Assembly: GCA_947489085.1 (NCBI GenBank)
Contig: CANLCJ010000035.1
Coordinates: 1-42,479 of the forward strand
DNA length: 42,479 bases
Direction of reading: 5' to 3'
Source: an uncultured Flavobacteriaceae bacterium
Lineage (GTDB): Bacteria > Bacteroidota > Bacteroidia > Flavobacteriales > Flavobacteriaceae
Below, one piece after another: positions 34,822 through 42,454 of the stretch. Positions within the stretch are counted from its first letter, which is position 1. Each line of letters starts with the position of its first letter. The position numbers and the translations under genes are program-made. The notes below the pieces were generated by a model. The model saw only the letters and a program-made list of their open reading frames with translations. It was not told the origin of the DNA and ran no database searches.

Positions 34822-35958
34822 ATGAAAAAAGTATTATTTATAGATAGAGACGGCACTTTAGTATTAGAGCCACCAGTAGATTACCAGTTGGATAGTTTAG
34901 AAAAATTAGAATTCTATCCAAAAGTATTTCAGTACATGGCTAAAATTGCCGCAGAGCTAGATTACGAATTGGTTATGGTAACCAATCAAGATGGTTTGGG
35001 TACCGATAGCTTTCCAGAAGACACCTTTTGGCCAGCACAAAATAAAGTTATTGATGCTTTTGCAAAAGAAGGCGTAACGTTTTCTGCAGTTCATATCGAT
35101 AAAACGTTTCCTCATGAAAATGCAGACACTCGTAAGCCAAGAACAGGACTGTTAACCCAATATTTTTCTGAAGATTACGATTTAGAAAACTCCTTCGTAT
35201 TAGGCGATCGTATTACCGATATGGAGTTGGCAAAAAATTTAGGCGCAAAAGGTATTTTTTTGTCCGAAGACCCAGAACTTGGGGCAGAAGAGATAGAAGC
35301 CTCTAAGCAAACCATTTTAGACTGTATTGCATTAACAAGTACAGATTGGGCAGAAATCTATGAGTTTTTAAAGTTAAAAGATCGCGTAGCAGAAATTACC
35401 AGAAACACCAATGAAACAAAAATATACATTAAGTTGAATTTGGATGGATCAGGTAAAAACAATATCGATACAGGATTATCATTTTTCAACCACATGTTAG
35501 ACCAAATAGGGCGTCACGGTGCAATGGATTTAACCATTAAAGTTGATGGCGATTTAGAAGTCGATGAGCATCACACCATAGAAGATACTATGATAGCCTT
35601 TGGAGAACTCTTTAATAAAGCCTTAGGCAATAAATTAGGTATAGAACGCTATGGTTTCTGCCTGCCTATGGACGATTGTTTAGCACAAGTTGCAGTAGAT
35701 TTTGGAGGTAGAAATTGGTTAGAATGGGATGCCGAATTTAAGCGTGAAAAAATAGGCGATATGCCAACAGAAATGTTTTACCATCTATTTAAATCCTTTA
35801 CAGATGGTGCAAAATGCAACCTAAACGTAAAAGCAGAAGGCGTAAACGAACATCATAAAATAGAAGGCATATTTAAAGCCTTTGCCAAAGCTATGAAAAT
35901 GGCAGTAAAAAGAGACCCCAATAAGATGTTTTTACCAAGTACAAAAGGTATTCTTTAG
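34822..35958 (+). CDS. hisB: Bifunctional histidinol-phosphatase / imidazoleglycerol-phosphate dehydratase
   Basis: The 378-residue fusion has an N-terminal HAD phosphatase (residues 1-165) with Asp8 and Asp10 in FIDRDGTLV, and a C-terminal IGP dehydratase (about 190-378) with [14 protein letters not shown] and DEHHTIEDT as manganese-site motifs. The zinc loop Cys residues of the E. coli phosphatase domain are absent: the loop reads [11 protein letters not shown]. An in-frame TTG at 34804 would add six residues, but the ATG at 34822 places the HAD motif correctly and was chosen. Confidence 0.94.
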   Translation: MKKVLFIDRDGTLVLEPPVDYQLDSLEKLEFYPKVFQYMAKIAAELDYELVMVTNQDGLGTDSFPEDTFWPAQNKVIDAFAKEGVTFSAVHIDKTFPHENADTRKPRTGLLTQYFSEDYDLENSFVLGDRITDMELAKNLGAKGIFLSEDPELGAEEIEASKQTILDCIALTSTDWAEIYEFLKLKDRVAEITRNTNETKIYIKLNLDGSGKNNIDTGLSFFNHMLDQIGRHGAMDLTIKVDGDLEVDEHHTIEDTMIAFGELFNKALGNKLGIERYGFCLPMDDCLAQVAVDFGGRNWLEWDAEFKREKIGDMPTEMFYHLFKSFTDGAKCNLNVKAEGVNEHHKIEGIFKAFAKAMKMAVKRDPNKMFLPSTKGIL

Positions 35959-36028
35959 TGTATAGTTATAAGGTCATAAGTCCAAAGTGAAAAAGTATCA
36001 AGTAGATAATCTTAAGTAAATAGTAATA
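35957..36028 (+). repeat. Cassette 1 left array: 7-nt phased AGT repeats
   Basis: AGT (or AGG) triplets recur at 35957, 35964, 35971, 35979, 35986, 35994, 36001, 36015 and 36022, so mostly every 7 or 14 bases with two single-base slips. The first lies over the hisB stop. Part of it (35979-35997) is the reverse complement of 36077-36094 except for one bulged base. Confidence 0.75.
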
Positions 36029-36070
36029 AATCTAAATTCAAAGTGTAAATTCTAACTTTTTGTTGAGTTA

Positions 36071-36115
36071 ACTTAGTACTTTTTACTTTGGACTCATTAC
36101 TTAAGACTTAATACG
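36071..36115 (+). repeat. Cassette 1 right array: 7-nt phased ACT repeats
   Basis: ACT occurs at 36071, 36078, 36085, 36092, 36099 and 36106, then ACG at 36113, with a perfect 7-nt period. The units read like the reverse complement of the AGT units to the left. The hisH start is 15 bp downstream. Confidence 0.85.
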
Positions 36116-36129
36116 TATTTAATAGAAAA

Positions 36130-36711
36130 ATGAAACTAATAATCATAAATTACGGTGCAGGAAATATAAAAAGTATCCAATTTGCTTTTAAGCGTTTAGG
36201 TTACGATACTGTTTTATCCAATAATCCAGAGGAGATAAAAGCAGCAGATAAAATCATTTTCCCAGGTGTGGGCGAAGCCAGTTCTGCCATGAAAATGCTC
36301 AAAGAAAGTGGCTTAGATGCGCTAATACCAAAGTTAACCCAACCCGTTTTAGGCATCTGTTTAGGCATGCAATTAATGTGTTTACATACAGAAGAAGGCA
36401 ATACAGAAGGGCTAGGGATATTTCAAACCAAAGTAAAACGTTTTTCAAGTAAGGTTAAAGTACCACAAATGGGTTGGAATGTGATAAAAGATTTAAAGTC
36501 CGATTTGTTTAAAGGGATAAAAGAAAACGAATATATGTATCTCGTACACAGTTTTTATGCCGAACATTGTAAAGAAACCATTGCAGCAACCGATTACGGA
36601 ATAAACTACGCATCGGCATTACAGCATAATAATTTTTATGGCGTACAATTTCACCCAGAGAAAAGCGGTGTTGTGGGGGCTAAGATTTTGGAGAACTTTT
36701 TGAATATCTAA
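36130..36711 (+). CDS. hisH: Imidazole glycerol phosphate synthase, glutaminase subunit
   Basis: The 193-residue class I glutamine amidotransferase supplies ammonia to HisF. The nucleophile is Cys77 in GICLGMQLM, the oxyanion-strand glycines are in PGVGEASSAM, and the His/Glu pair is in VQFHPEKSG near the C-terminus. The length is normal. It lies between repeat cassettes 1 and 2, not directly next to hisA and hisF as in compact operons. Confidence 0.95.
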   Translation: MKLIIINYGAGNIKSIQFAFKRLGYDTVLSNNPEEIKAADKIIFPGVGEASSAMKMLKESGLDALIPKLTQPVLGICLGMQLMCLHTEEGNTEGLGIFQTKVKRFSSKVKVPQMGWNVIKDLKSDLFKGIKENEYMYLVHSFYAEHCKETIAATDYGINYASALQHNNFYGVQFHPEKSGVVGAKILENFLNI

Positions 36712-36720
36712 ACTTTTAAA

Positions 36721-36755
36721 AGTAGTGAGTATAAAGTATTAAGTACAAAGTAAAT
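36721..36755 (+). repeat. Cassette 2 left array: 7-nt phased AGT repeats
   Basis: AGT occurs at 36721, 36728, 36735, 36742 and 36749, an exact 7-nt period. The sequence closely resembles the left array at 38062-38084 (about 20 of 23 bases the same). The four-helix-bundle gene starts 14 bp after the last unit. Confidence 0.85.
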
Positions 36756-36768
36756 TAGGTAAATAGCG

Positions 36769-37116
36769 ATGAATAATTACGAAAATTTAAAAATCTGGCA
36801 AAAGGCAATGCATTTAGTTGAAGAAGTCTATACTCTAGTAAAATCGTTACCCAAAGAAGAAAAATTCGGATTAACATCTCAAATTAAAAGATGTAGCGTT
36901 TCAATTCCCTCAAATATAGCCGAAGGAGCAGGAAGGAATTCAAATAAAGAGTTTAAATATTTTTTGAGTATTGCAAATGGCTCTACTTGCGAATTAGAAA
37001 CACAGATATTATTATCTGCAAGGTTAAAATATACCAAAGAAGAACAAATAAAGCATATTTTGAATTTATGCAATGAGGTTAAAAAAATGAATTTTTCACT
37101 TCAAAAAAGTCTATAG
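36769..37116 (+). CDS. Four-helix-bundle protein, S23/IVP family
   Basis: The 115-residue protein matches the four-helix-bundle family first seen as open frames within 23S rRNA intervening sequences (S23/IVP; related to the Avd protein of diversity-generating retroelements). Recognisable parts are YENLKIWQKAMHL (residues 3-15), LTSQIKRCSVSIPSNIAEGAG (35-55) and SCELETQILLSARL about 73-86. The biochemical role of free-standing members is not known. It is an intruder in the his operon, between hisH and hisA, with AGT repeats before it and a long ACT array after it, in the same direction as the operon. Confidence 0.88.
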   Translation: MNNYENLKIWQKAMHLVEEVYTLVKSLPKEEKFGLTSQIKRCSVSIPSNIAEGAGRNSNKEFKYFLSIANGSTCELETQILLSARLKYTKEEQIKHILNLCNEVKKMNFSLQKSL

Positions 37117-37143
37117 CTTAAAACTATGCATGCAACACCCAAC

Positions 37144-37318
37144 ACTTATTACTTAATACTTATTACTTAATACTTATTACTTATTACTTAATACTTATTA
37201 CTTAATACTTAATACTTATTACTTATTACTTAATACTTATTACTTAATACTTATTACTTAATACTTATTACTTAATACTTATTACTTAATACTTATTACT
37301 TAATACTTTTTACTAAAT
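37144..37318 (+). repeat. Cassette 2 right array: 25 consecutive 7-nt ACT units
   Basis: ACT occurs at every seventh base from 37144 to 37312, 25 times with no slip. Units are ACTTATT or ACTTAAT in mixed order, then ACTTTTT and ACTAAAT at the end. With only seven bases per unit and no spacers it is not a CRISPR. It ends 12 bp before the hisA start. Confidence 0.95.
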
Positions 37319-37330
37319 ACACATAATCAA

Positions 37331-38056
37331 ATGCGACTCATACCAGCAATAGACATCATAGATGGTAAATGCGTACGTCTTTCCAAAGGCGATTACAATA
37401 CCAAAAAAATATACAACGAAAACCCTTTAGAGATTGCCAAGCAATTCGAAGACCACGGTATAGAACATTTACATTTAGTAGATTTAGATGGCGCTAAGGC
37501 AAGCCATATTGTAAATCATAAGGTGTTAGAAACCATAGCAACCAAAACCAATTTAAAAATCGACTTTGGAGGAGGCCTAAAAACTGATGAAGATTTACGT
37601 ATTGCTTTCGAGTCTGGTGCAGGGCAAATAACAGGTGGTAGTATTGCTGTTAAAAACCCAGACGTATTTAAAAGTTGGTTATCTAAATTTGGAGCAGATA
37701 AAATAATATTAGGTGCAGATGCCAATAACGAAAAAATAGCCATTAGTGGGTGGCAAGAAGAATCGGAAGAAGAGTTAATTCCATTTGTAAAAAACTATAT
37801 AGCACAAGGCGTATCGTATGTAATTTGTACAGATATTGCTAAAGACGGCATGTTACAAGGGCCTTCATTTGGTTTATACAAAAAAATGTTAGCAGAATTA
37901 GATGGTGTTAAGTTGATAGCCTCTGGTGGTATTTCAAAATTTGAAGAATTACCAAAACTTGCCGAGCTAGGTTGTGAAGGTACCATAATCGGGAAAGCCA
38001 TTTATGAGAATAAAATAAGTTTAAAGCAGCTTGAAGATTATATATTGAGTAATTAA
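37331..38056 (+). CDS. hisA: ProFAR isomerase
   Basis: The 241-residue TIM-barrel isomerase opens the sugar ring of ProFAR to give PRFAR. Its two half-barrel phosphate sites are visible: [19 protein letters not shown] at the start (Asp8), [11 protein letters not shown] in the first half, and [13 protein letters not shown] with LIASGGISK in the second. The last 48 bases, apart from the stop region, are repeated at 39034-39079. The length is normal, so the gene is intact. Confidence 0.95.
   Translation: MRLIPAIDIIDGKCVRLSKGDYNTKKIYNENPLEIAKQFEDHGIEHLHLVDLDGAKASHIVNHKVLETIATKTNLKIDFGGGLKTDEDLRIAFESGAGQITGGSIAVKNPDVFKSWLSKFGADKIILGADANNEKIAISGWQEESEEELIPFVKNYIAQGVSYVICTDIAKDGMLQGPSFGLYKKMLAELDGVKLIASGGISKFEELPKLAELGCEGTIIGKAIYENKISLKQLEDYILSN
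38009..38046 (+). repeat. hisA 3'-end direct repeat, copy 1 (in hisA)
   Basis: These 38 bases are identical to 39042-39079. With two mismatches the match extends left to 38001. The copy is part of the hisA reading frame and is followed by the AGT array at 38062. Confidence 0.92.
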
Positions 38057-38061
38057 TCTCT

Positions 38062-38085
38062 AGTAGTTAGTATAAAGTATCCAGA
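38062..38085 (+). repeat. Cassette 3 first left array: AGT repeats
   Basis: AGT occurs at 38062, 38069 and 38076, and AGA at 38083, with a 7-nt period. The array runs directly into the ATG of the VOC-transglutaminase-like gene at 38086 and closely resembles the cassette 2 left array. Confidence 0.75.
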
Positions 38086-39006
38086 ATGACGTTCCGTTAC
38101 GCCAGACATACAACAAATTTAAAACGCATATCGGCATTCTATTGCAAATATGTTGGGCTAGAGAATCTAGGCGGTTTTGAGGATCACGATGGGTATAACG
38201 GTTTATTTTTAGGAAATAAGAACAATAATTGGCATTTAGAGTTTACAACTTCAAAAGAAATGCCCACTAGTAAGTTTGATCCTGACGATGTCCTTGTGTT
38301 TTATGTTACCTCAGAGGTTGAATTATCGCGTTTAAAAGAAATATTGATAAAGGATAAAATACCATTAGAAACACCTAAAAATCCATATTGGTCAAAATAT
38401 GGGATTATGATCTATGATCCTGATGGATATCAAATTGTGTTTTCTGTTAAAACGCAGCAATTGCATTCAAATGATGAATTAACACGTTTGGCAGTCGACA
38501 TGGGGCTTGAAGATTGGAATGCATTAATTGAGTATGTTAAACAAATACCTTACGGTAGAAATTCTAATAGATTTGATGTCTCATTAGTTGTAAAAGAAAA
38601 TAAAGGGACATGCAGTTCAAAACATGCCTTTTTAAAATCTATTGCCAAATTAAATGGTTTACAAGATGTAAAATTAATTTTAGGAATTTATAAAATGAAT
38701 CATTTAAATACACCAAAAACAGGCCGTATTATTGAAGATAATGGATTAAATTACCTACCAGAAGCGCATTGTTATTTAAATATTAACAACAGACGTATAG
38801 ATATAACAAGTTCTAGTGCGCGTATAGGAAATTTAGAGAAGGATATTTTAGAAGAAATAGAAATAGAACCAAGCCAAGTTGTCGATTTTAAAATAGCTTA
38901 CCATAAGCAGTATTTAAAACAATGGTGTAAAAAGGAATCTATAGATATGCCATTTGATGTGATATGGAATTTAAGAGAACAATGCATTAAAAAACTATCC
39001 ATCTAA
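38086..39006 (+). CDS. VOC domain fused to a transglutaminase-like domain
   Basis: The 306-residue protein has two parts. Residues 1-122 are a vicinal oxygen chelate (glyoxalase-fold) domain: RHTTNLKRISAFYCKYVGL with His8, WHLEFT with His50, and DPDGYQIVF (111-119). Residues about 130-306 hold a spaced Cys-His-Asp set, Cys176 in GTCSSKH, His228 in EAHCYLN and Asp239 in RRIDIT, the order and spacing seen in transglutaminase-like cysteine enzymes. This second assignment is from pattern only. The gene is not a his gene and is enclosed by a duplicated hisA 3' end and AGT arrays, so it looks like inserted cargo. Confidence 0.7.
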   Translation: MTFRYARHTTNLKRISAFYCKYVGLENLGGFEDHDGYNGLFLGNKNNNWHLEFTTSKEMPTSKFDPDDVLVFYVTSEVELSRLKEILIKDKIPLETPKNPYWSKYGIMIYDPDGYQIVFSVKTQQLHSNDELTRLAVDMGLEDWNALIEYVKQIPYGRNSNRFDVSLVVKENKGTCSSKHAFLKSIAKLNGLQDVKLILGIYKMNHLNTPKTGRIIEDNGLNYLPEAHCYLNINNRRIDITSSSARIGNLEKDILEEIEIEPSQVVDFKIAYHKQYLKQWCKKESIDMPFDVIWNLREQCIKKLSI

Positions 39007-39041
39007 AAACGATAAATAAATAATGAAGAGCGGTTTATAAA

Positions 39042-39079
39042 AATAAAATAAGTTTAAAGCAGCTTGAAGATTATATATT
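39042..39079 (+). repeat. hisA 3'-end direct repeat, copy 2
   Basis: This is an exact copy of 38009-38046, 1033 bp downstream, outside any gene. It is followed at once by a second AGT array. It marks the right boundary of the inserted VOC-transglutaminase segment. Confidence 0.92.
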
Positions 39080-39087
39080 AATTACTT

Positions 39088-39140
39088 AGTATCAAGTATC
39101 AAGTATCAAGTATCAAGTATCAAGTATACAGTAAACAGCC
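39088..39140 (+). repeat. Cassette 3 second left array: AGTATCA heptamers
   Basis: AGT occurs at 39088, 39095, 39102, 39109, 39116, 39123 and 39130 (and AGC at 39137), an exact 7-nt period. The first five units are AGTATCA. It follows the hisA 3'-end copy, as the AGT array at 38062 follows hisA itself. Confidence 0.92.
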
Positions 39141-39142
39141 AT

Positions 39143-39197
39143 TGGTATAACGTGTTTTAAAAAGATGAATAAAGCATTACAAAAAAAGTTTATACCA
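39143..39197. repeat. Core of cassette 3 with 8-bp inverted ends
   Basis: The short segment between the AGT and ACT arrays is bounded by TGGTATAA (39143-39150) and TTATACCA (39190-39197). It holds no gene. It may be what remains of a lost cargo or the basic form of the element. Confidence 0.5.
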
Positions 39198-39252
39198 CTA
39201 AATACTTAATACTAACTACTGATTACTAATCACTAACTACTAGATACTAATT
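39197..39252 (+). repeat. Cassette 3 right array: 7-nt phased ACT repeats
   Basis: ACT occurs at 39197, 39204, 39211, 39218, 39225, 39232, 39239 and 39246 with no slip, then ACC at 39253. Units vary more than in cassette 2 (ACTAACT, ACTGATT, ACTAATC, ACTAGAT). hisF starts 20 bp downstream. Confidence 0.9.
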
Positions 39253-39272
39253 ACCAAAAAACACAAAAAAAC

Positions 39273-40028
39273 ATGCTCACAAAACGAATCATACCCTGTC
39301 TAGACATAAAAAACGGACGTACCGTTAAAGGCGTTAACTTTGTAGATTTAAGAGATGCAGGAGATCCTGTAGAACTTGCTAAACAGTATGCAGAAGTAGG
39401 AGCAGACGAGCTCGTGTTTTTAGACATAGCAGCGACTTTAGAGGGTAGAGGCACTACTTTAGATATGGTATTACGCGTTGCAGAGCAAGTTAATATACCC
39501 TTTACTGTAGGCGGTGGTATATCTAGTGTAGAACATGTAGACGCCTTGTTACAATGCGGTGCAGATAAGGTTTCAGTAAATTCATCGGCAGTAAAACGTC
39601 CAGAATTGGTAAATGAATTGGCCGAAAAATTTGGTAGTCAGTGTGTGGTGGTTGCTATAGACGCTAAACAAATAGAAGGCCAATGGAAAGTACACTTGGC
39701 AGGCGGGAGCATACCAACAGATATCGATTTATTCGACTGGGCAAAAGAAGTAGAACAACGTGGAGCAGGAGAAATTTTATTTACCTCCATGGATCACGAT
39801 GGTACAAAAGCAGGATTTGCAAACGAAGCCCTAGCTAAGTTATCTACAACATTAAATATCCCAATAATTGCATCTGGAGGCGCAGGTAATGTTCAACATT
39901 TTATAGATACCTTTGTAGAAGGAAAATCAGATGCAGCATTAGCAGCCAGTGTATTCCATTTTGGAGAAATTCCAATACCCGAATTAAAACAAGAATTAAA
40001 AGCAAAACAAATACAAGTACGACTTTAG
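39273..40028 (+). CDS. hisF: Imidazole glycerol phosphate synthase, cyclase subunit
   Basis: The 251-residue TIM-barrel enzyme uses ammonia from HisH to form IGP and AICAR. Asp11 is in [17 protein letters not shown], the first phosphate loop is in [12 protein letters not shown], the second catalytic Asp is in [12 protein letters not shown], and the second phosphate loop is in IIASGGAGN. The length is normal. hisIE follows after 39 bp with no repeats in that gap. Confidence 0.96.
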   Translation: MLTKRIIPCLDIKNGRTVKGVNFVDLRDAGDPVELAKQYAEVGADELVFLDIAATLEGRGTTLDMVLRVAEQVNIPFTVGGGISSVEHVDALLQCGADKVSVNSSAVKRPELVNELAEKFGSQCVVVAIDAKQIEGQWKVHLAGGSIPTDIDLFDWAKEVEQRGAGEILFTSMDHDGTKAGFANEALAKLSTTLNIPIIASGGAGNVQHFIDTFVEGKSDAALAASVFHFGEIPIPELKQELKAKQIQVRL

Positions 40029-40067
40029 TTGCTATGCAGATTTTTTGCATTAAAAACGTAAAATACA

Positions 40068-40661
40068 ATGAAAATTAAATACGATCAAAATGGCTTAGTG
40101 CCAGCAGTAATACAAGATGCCACAACAAAACAAGTATTAATGCTGGGCTATATGAATGAAGAAGCGTATAACAAGACAATAGACACTAAACAAGTTACCT
40201 TTTTTAGCAGGAGCAAGCAACGTTTATGGACTAAAGGCGAAGAAAGTGGCAATTTTTTAAATCTTGTAGATATAAAAAACGATTGCGATAACGATACCCT
40301 ATTACTCCAAGTACATCCAGTAGGTCCAACATGCCATACAGGAACAGACACCTGCTGGAAAGAAGAAAACACCTCTAGTTATGGGTTCTTTTCGACATTA
40401 GAAGCGGTTATTAAAGAGCGTGTAGCAAATAAAGACACCCAAAAATCTTACGTAGCAAGCCTGTTTTCTAAAGGCATTAATAAAGTTGCTCAAAAAGTAG
40501 GAGAAGAAGCTGTAGAAACTGTAATAGAAGCGATGGACTCCAATGATGAGTTGTTTTTATACGAGTCTGCCGATTTATTATTTCATTATTTAATGCTATT
40601 GCAAGCCAAAGGATTTACCTTAAAGGATATTGAAGCAGAATTAAAAAAACGTCAAAAATAG
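40068..40661 (+). CDS. hisIE: Bifunctional PR-AMP cyclohydrolase / PR-ATP pyrophosphatase
   Basis: The 197-residue fusion carries steps two and three of histidine synthesis. The HisI part (residues 1-105) has MLGYMNEEAY, FFSRSKQRLWTKGEESGN and the metal-binding DCDNDTLLLQV with GPTCHTGTDTCW. The HisE part (about 106-197) has LEAVIKERV and KVGEEAVETVIEAM, the MazG-like helical motif. It is the last his gene; a beta-helix lipoprotein gene follows after 49 bp. Confidence 0.96.
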   Translation: MKIKYDQNGLVPAVIQDATTKQVLMLGYMNEEAYNKTIDTKQVTFFSRSKQRLWTKGEESGNFLNLVDIKNDCDNDTLLLQVHPVGPTCHTGTDTCWKEENTSSYGFFSTLEAVIKERVANKDTQKSYVASLFSKGINKVAQKVGEEAVETVIEAMDSNDELFLYESADLLFHYLMLLQAKGFTLKDIEAELKKRQK

Positions 40662-40710
40662 TCTGTTTTTAAGTTCTCTTCGTATATTAGTAGGATAAAC
40701 CCCAATTAAT

Positions 40711-42126
40711 ATGCCTACTTATATACAAAAAATGTTTTTAATGTTTTGTTGTGCATCCAGTATTGTATCATGCTTTAACGATACTGATGATGCAATTACA
40801 GCTTCAAATAGTGTTACAAATACAGCTTTAAGTGCAACAGATCCCAATAACCCCAACCCCATAACAGGGGCTATGGCACCCGTTACAACGTTGCCAATAT
40901 CCAGCATTTCTGCAAGGCAGTATGTTATCGAATTAGAGCGGTGGGATATTTCCAATACAAGACAAGATCCAGAAAACACCACAGATAATCTTCAAAGCGC
41001 TATAGACTGGGCTGTAAACGAAGGTTTCGGACAAATTTACTTACCCGAAGGTCATTACCTTATTGGTAAATATGGTAACGACATTTACCAAGCAGGTATA
41101 GAATTACCAAGCAATATCGCTTTTTTGTTAGACCAAAATGCTATTATAGAAATGGCACCAAATAACAAATGGAACTACTGTGCCATAGCAGTAAGAGGTA
41201 AAACAAATGTTGTAATATCTGGAGGAATTATTTTAGGAGATAGAGACAATCACGAATACACACCAAGAGCAGATGGCGCAACTGCTCATGACGAAGGCCA
41301 TCTTATTTGCATTGAAAACGAAAGTAAATCCATTTTTGTAACGCAGGTAACCTTAGGTAAAGCCAATGGAGATGGTATTTTAATTGTAGGTAGTGGTCGT
41401 AATAGTGAAGTACAAGAATTAAGAGGAGTAACCGTAAAACATAATAATTTCTCAGATAACAGAAGGCAAGGCGTCTCTATTGTTGGCGGAGCAGATATTT
41501 TAATTACCGAAAATGAAATACACCACACTAGTGGTACTTCTCCGCAATTTGGAGTAGATATAGAAGGCGCTGGCAGAATAAATGAAAATATTACCATTAC
41601 ACAAAATTATTTTCACCACAATAGAGGAGGAGATATCGTTAATACAGATGGTAGGACTGTACTTGTAGAAGATAATATTTTATTACAAGGCGAAAACGGA
41701 GAATATATAGACGGGCCTTTGGTGTATTGGAAAAATGCAGATTGGACAGTACGTCATAACGATATTACAATGACTTCTGTTTCCGTTAACAATTGGAATG
41801 GTATTATTATGTACTCTAACGACAGACCAAAAACCAATCCCAATACTACGGTTATAGAAAATAACACCTGTAATAATTGTGGTTTTTATATGTACAAAGG
41901 TGCAGATCTAGTAGTTAAAGATAATGTTTTAAGTAATGGCCATTTGGCTTTTCAGGAAATGACTAACCTTACTCTCGAAAACAATAGGGTAGAACACCCT
42001 AATCGGTGCTGGGCTTATCGCTTTTTGGAGGTAAGTGGCACTGCAAATGGCAACACTTATAATGGAGACGAATTCGAAATTCCACTACAAGAAACTACAC
42101 CATGGGATGGGTGCTGGATAAATTGA
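40711..42126 (+). CDS. Parallel beta-helix lipoprotein (pectate-lyase-like fold)
   Basis: The 471-residue protein has a lipoprotein signal (MFLMFCCASSIVSC, lipidated Cys at 21), a Thr/Asn/Pro-rich linker to about residue 65, a pectate-lyase-type start (NLQSAIDWAVNEGFGQIYLPEGHYLI), and many right-handed beta-helix rungs (ENEIHHTSG, QNYFHHNRGGDIV, ENNTCNNCGFYMYKGADLVV). Proteins of this fold bind or cleave acidic polysaccharides, and flavobacteria use them on algal glycans. No specific lyase motif was identified, so activity is not assured. It follows hisIE by 49 bp with no terminator seen between, so some read-through is possible. Confidence 0.85.
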   Translation: MPTYIQKMFLMFCCASSIVSCFNDTDDAITASNSVTNTALSATDPNNPNPITGAMAPVTTLPISSISARQYVIELERWDISNTRQDPENTTDNLQSAIDWAVNEGFGQIYLPEGHYLIGKYGNDIYQAGIELPSNIAFLLDQNAIIEMAPNNKWNYCAIAVRGKTNVVISGGIILGDRDNHEYTPRADGATAHDEGHLICIENESKSIFVTQVTLGKANGDGILIVGSGRNSEVQELRGVTVKHNNFSDNRRQGVSIVGGADILITENEIHHTSGTSPQFGVDIEGAGRINENITITQNYFHHNRGGDIVNTDGRTVLVEDNILLQGENGEYIDGPLVYWKNADWTVRHNDITMTSVSVNNWNGIIMYSNDRPKTNPNTTVIENNTCNNCGFYMYKGADLVVKDNVLSNGHLAFQEMTNLTLENNRVEHPNRCWAYRFLEVSGTANGNTYNGDEFEIPLQETTPWDGCWIN

Positions 42127-42454
42127 TACCTTATCCAGTACCTGTAATTTGCTAATAGTGTCCACAATTATATAAACAAAAATAATATAGTGATGCTTCA
42201 GAATTTGCAGTAACTTTTAAATGGTTTTCTTACAAATTTTACACTATTTTTATTTGGCTACGAATATTGATGTTTTGATTGTTCGTGTGTTAAACTTTTT
42301 GAGTGCGCTTATGAGGTACGTTTTCCATAAATAATGATTTTAGTGTGTATCATTATTTCAGGACGAGATATCATAATCAAAAAAAAGCCATATGCATTAA
42401 TAGAGGCTACTGAAAAAGTAGTTAAAATTTAGAGATTTAAATTTAAAATAAAGG
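42127..42454. other. Gap after the beta-helix gene with one possible tiny frame
   Basis: This AT-rich stretch has no convincing gene. A 32-codon frame at 42334-42432 on the plus strand (ISGRDIIIKKKPYALIEA and flanking residues) has no recognisable family and may be chance or a remnant. Confidence 0.35.

Noticed and set aside
35959-36129. A hidden gene or riboswitch between hisB and hisH
   Set aside because: No frame of useful length exists, and the structure is explained by the phased repeat arrays; no known riboswitch pattern fits.
37144-37318. CRISPR array
   Set aside because: The units are 7 bases, contiguous, without unique spacers, and no cas genes are near.
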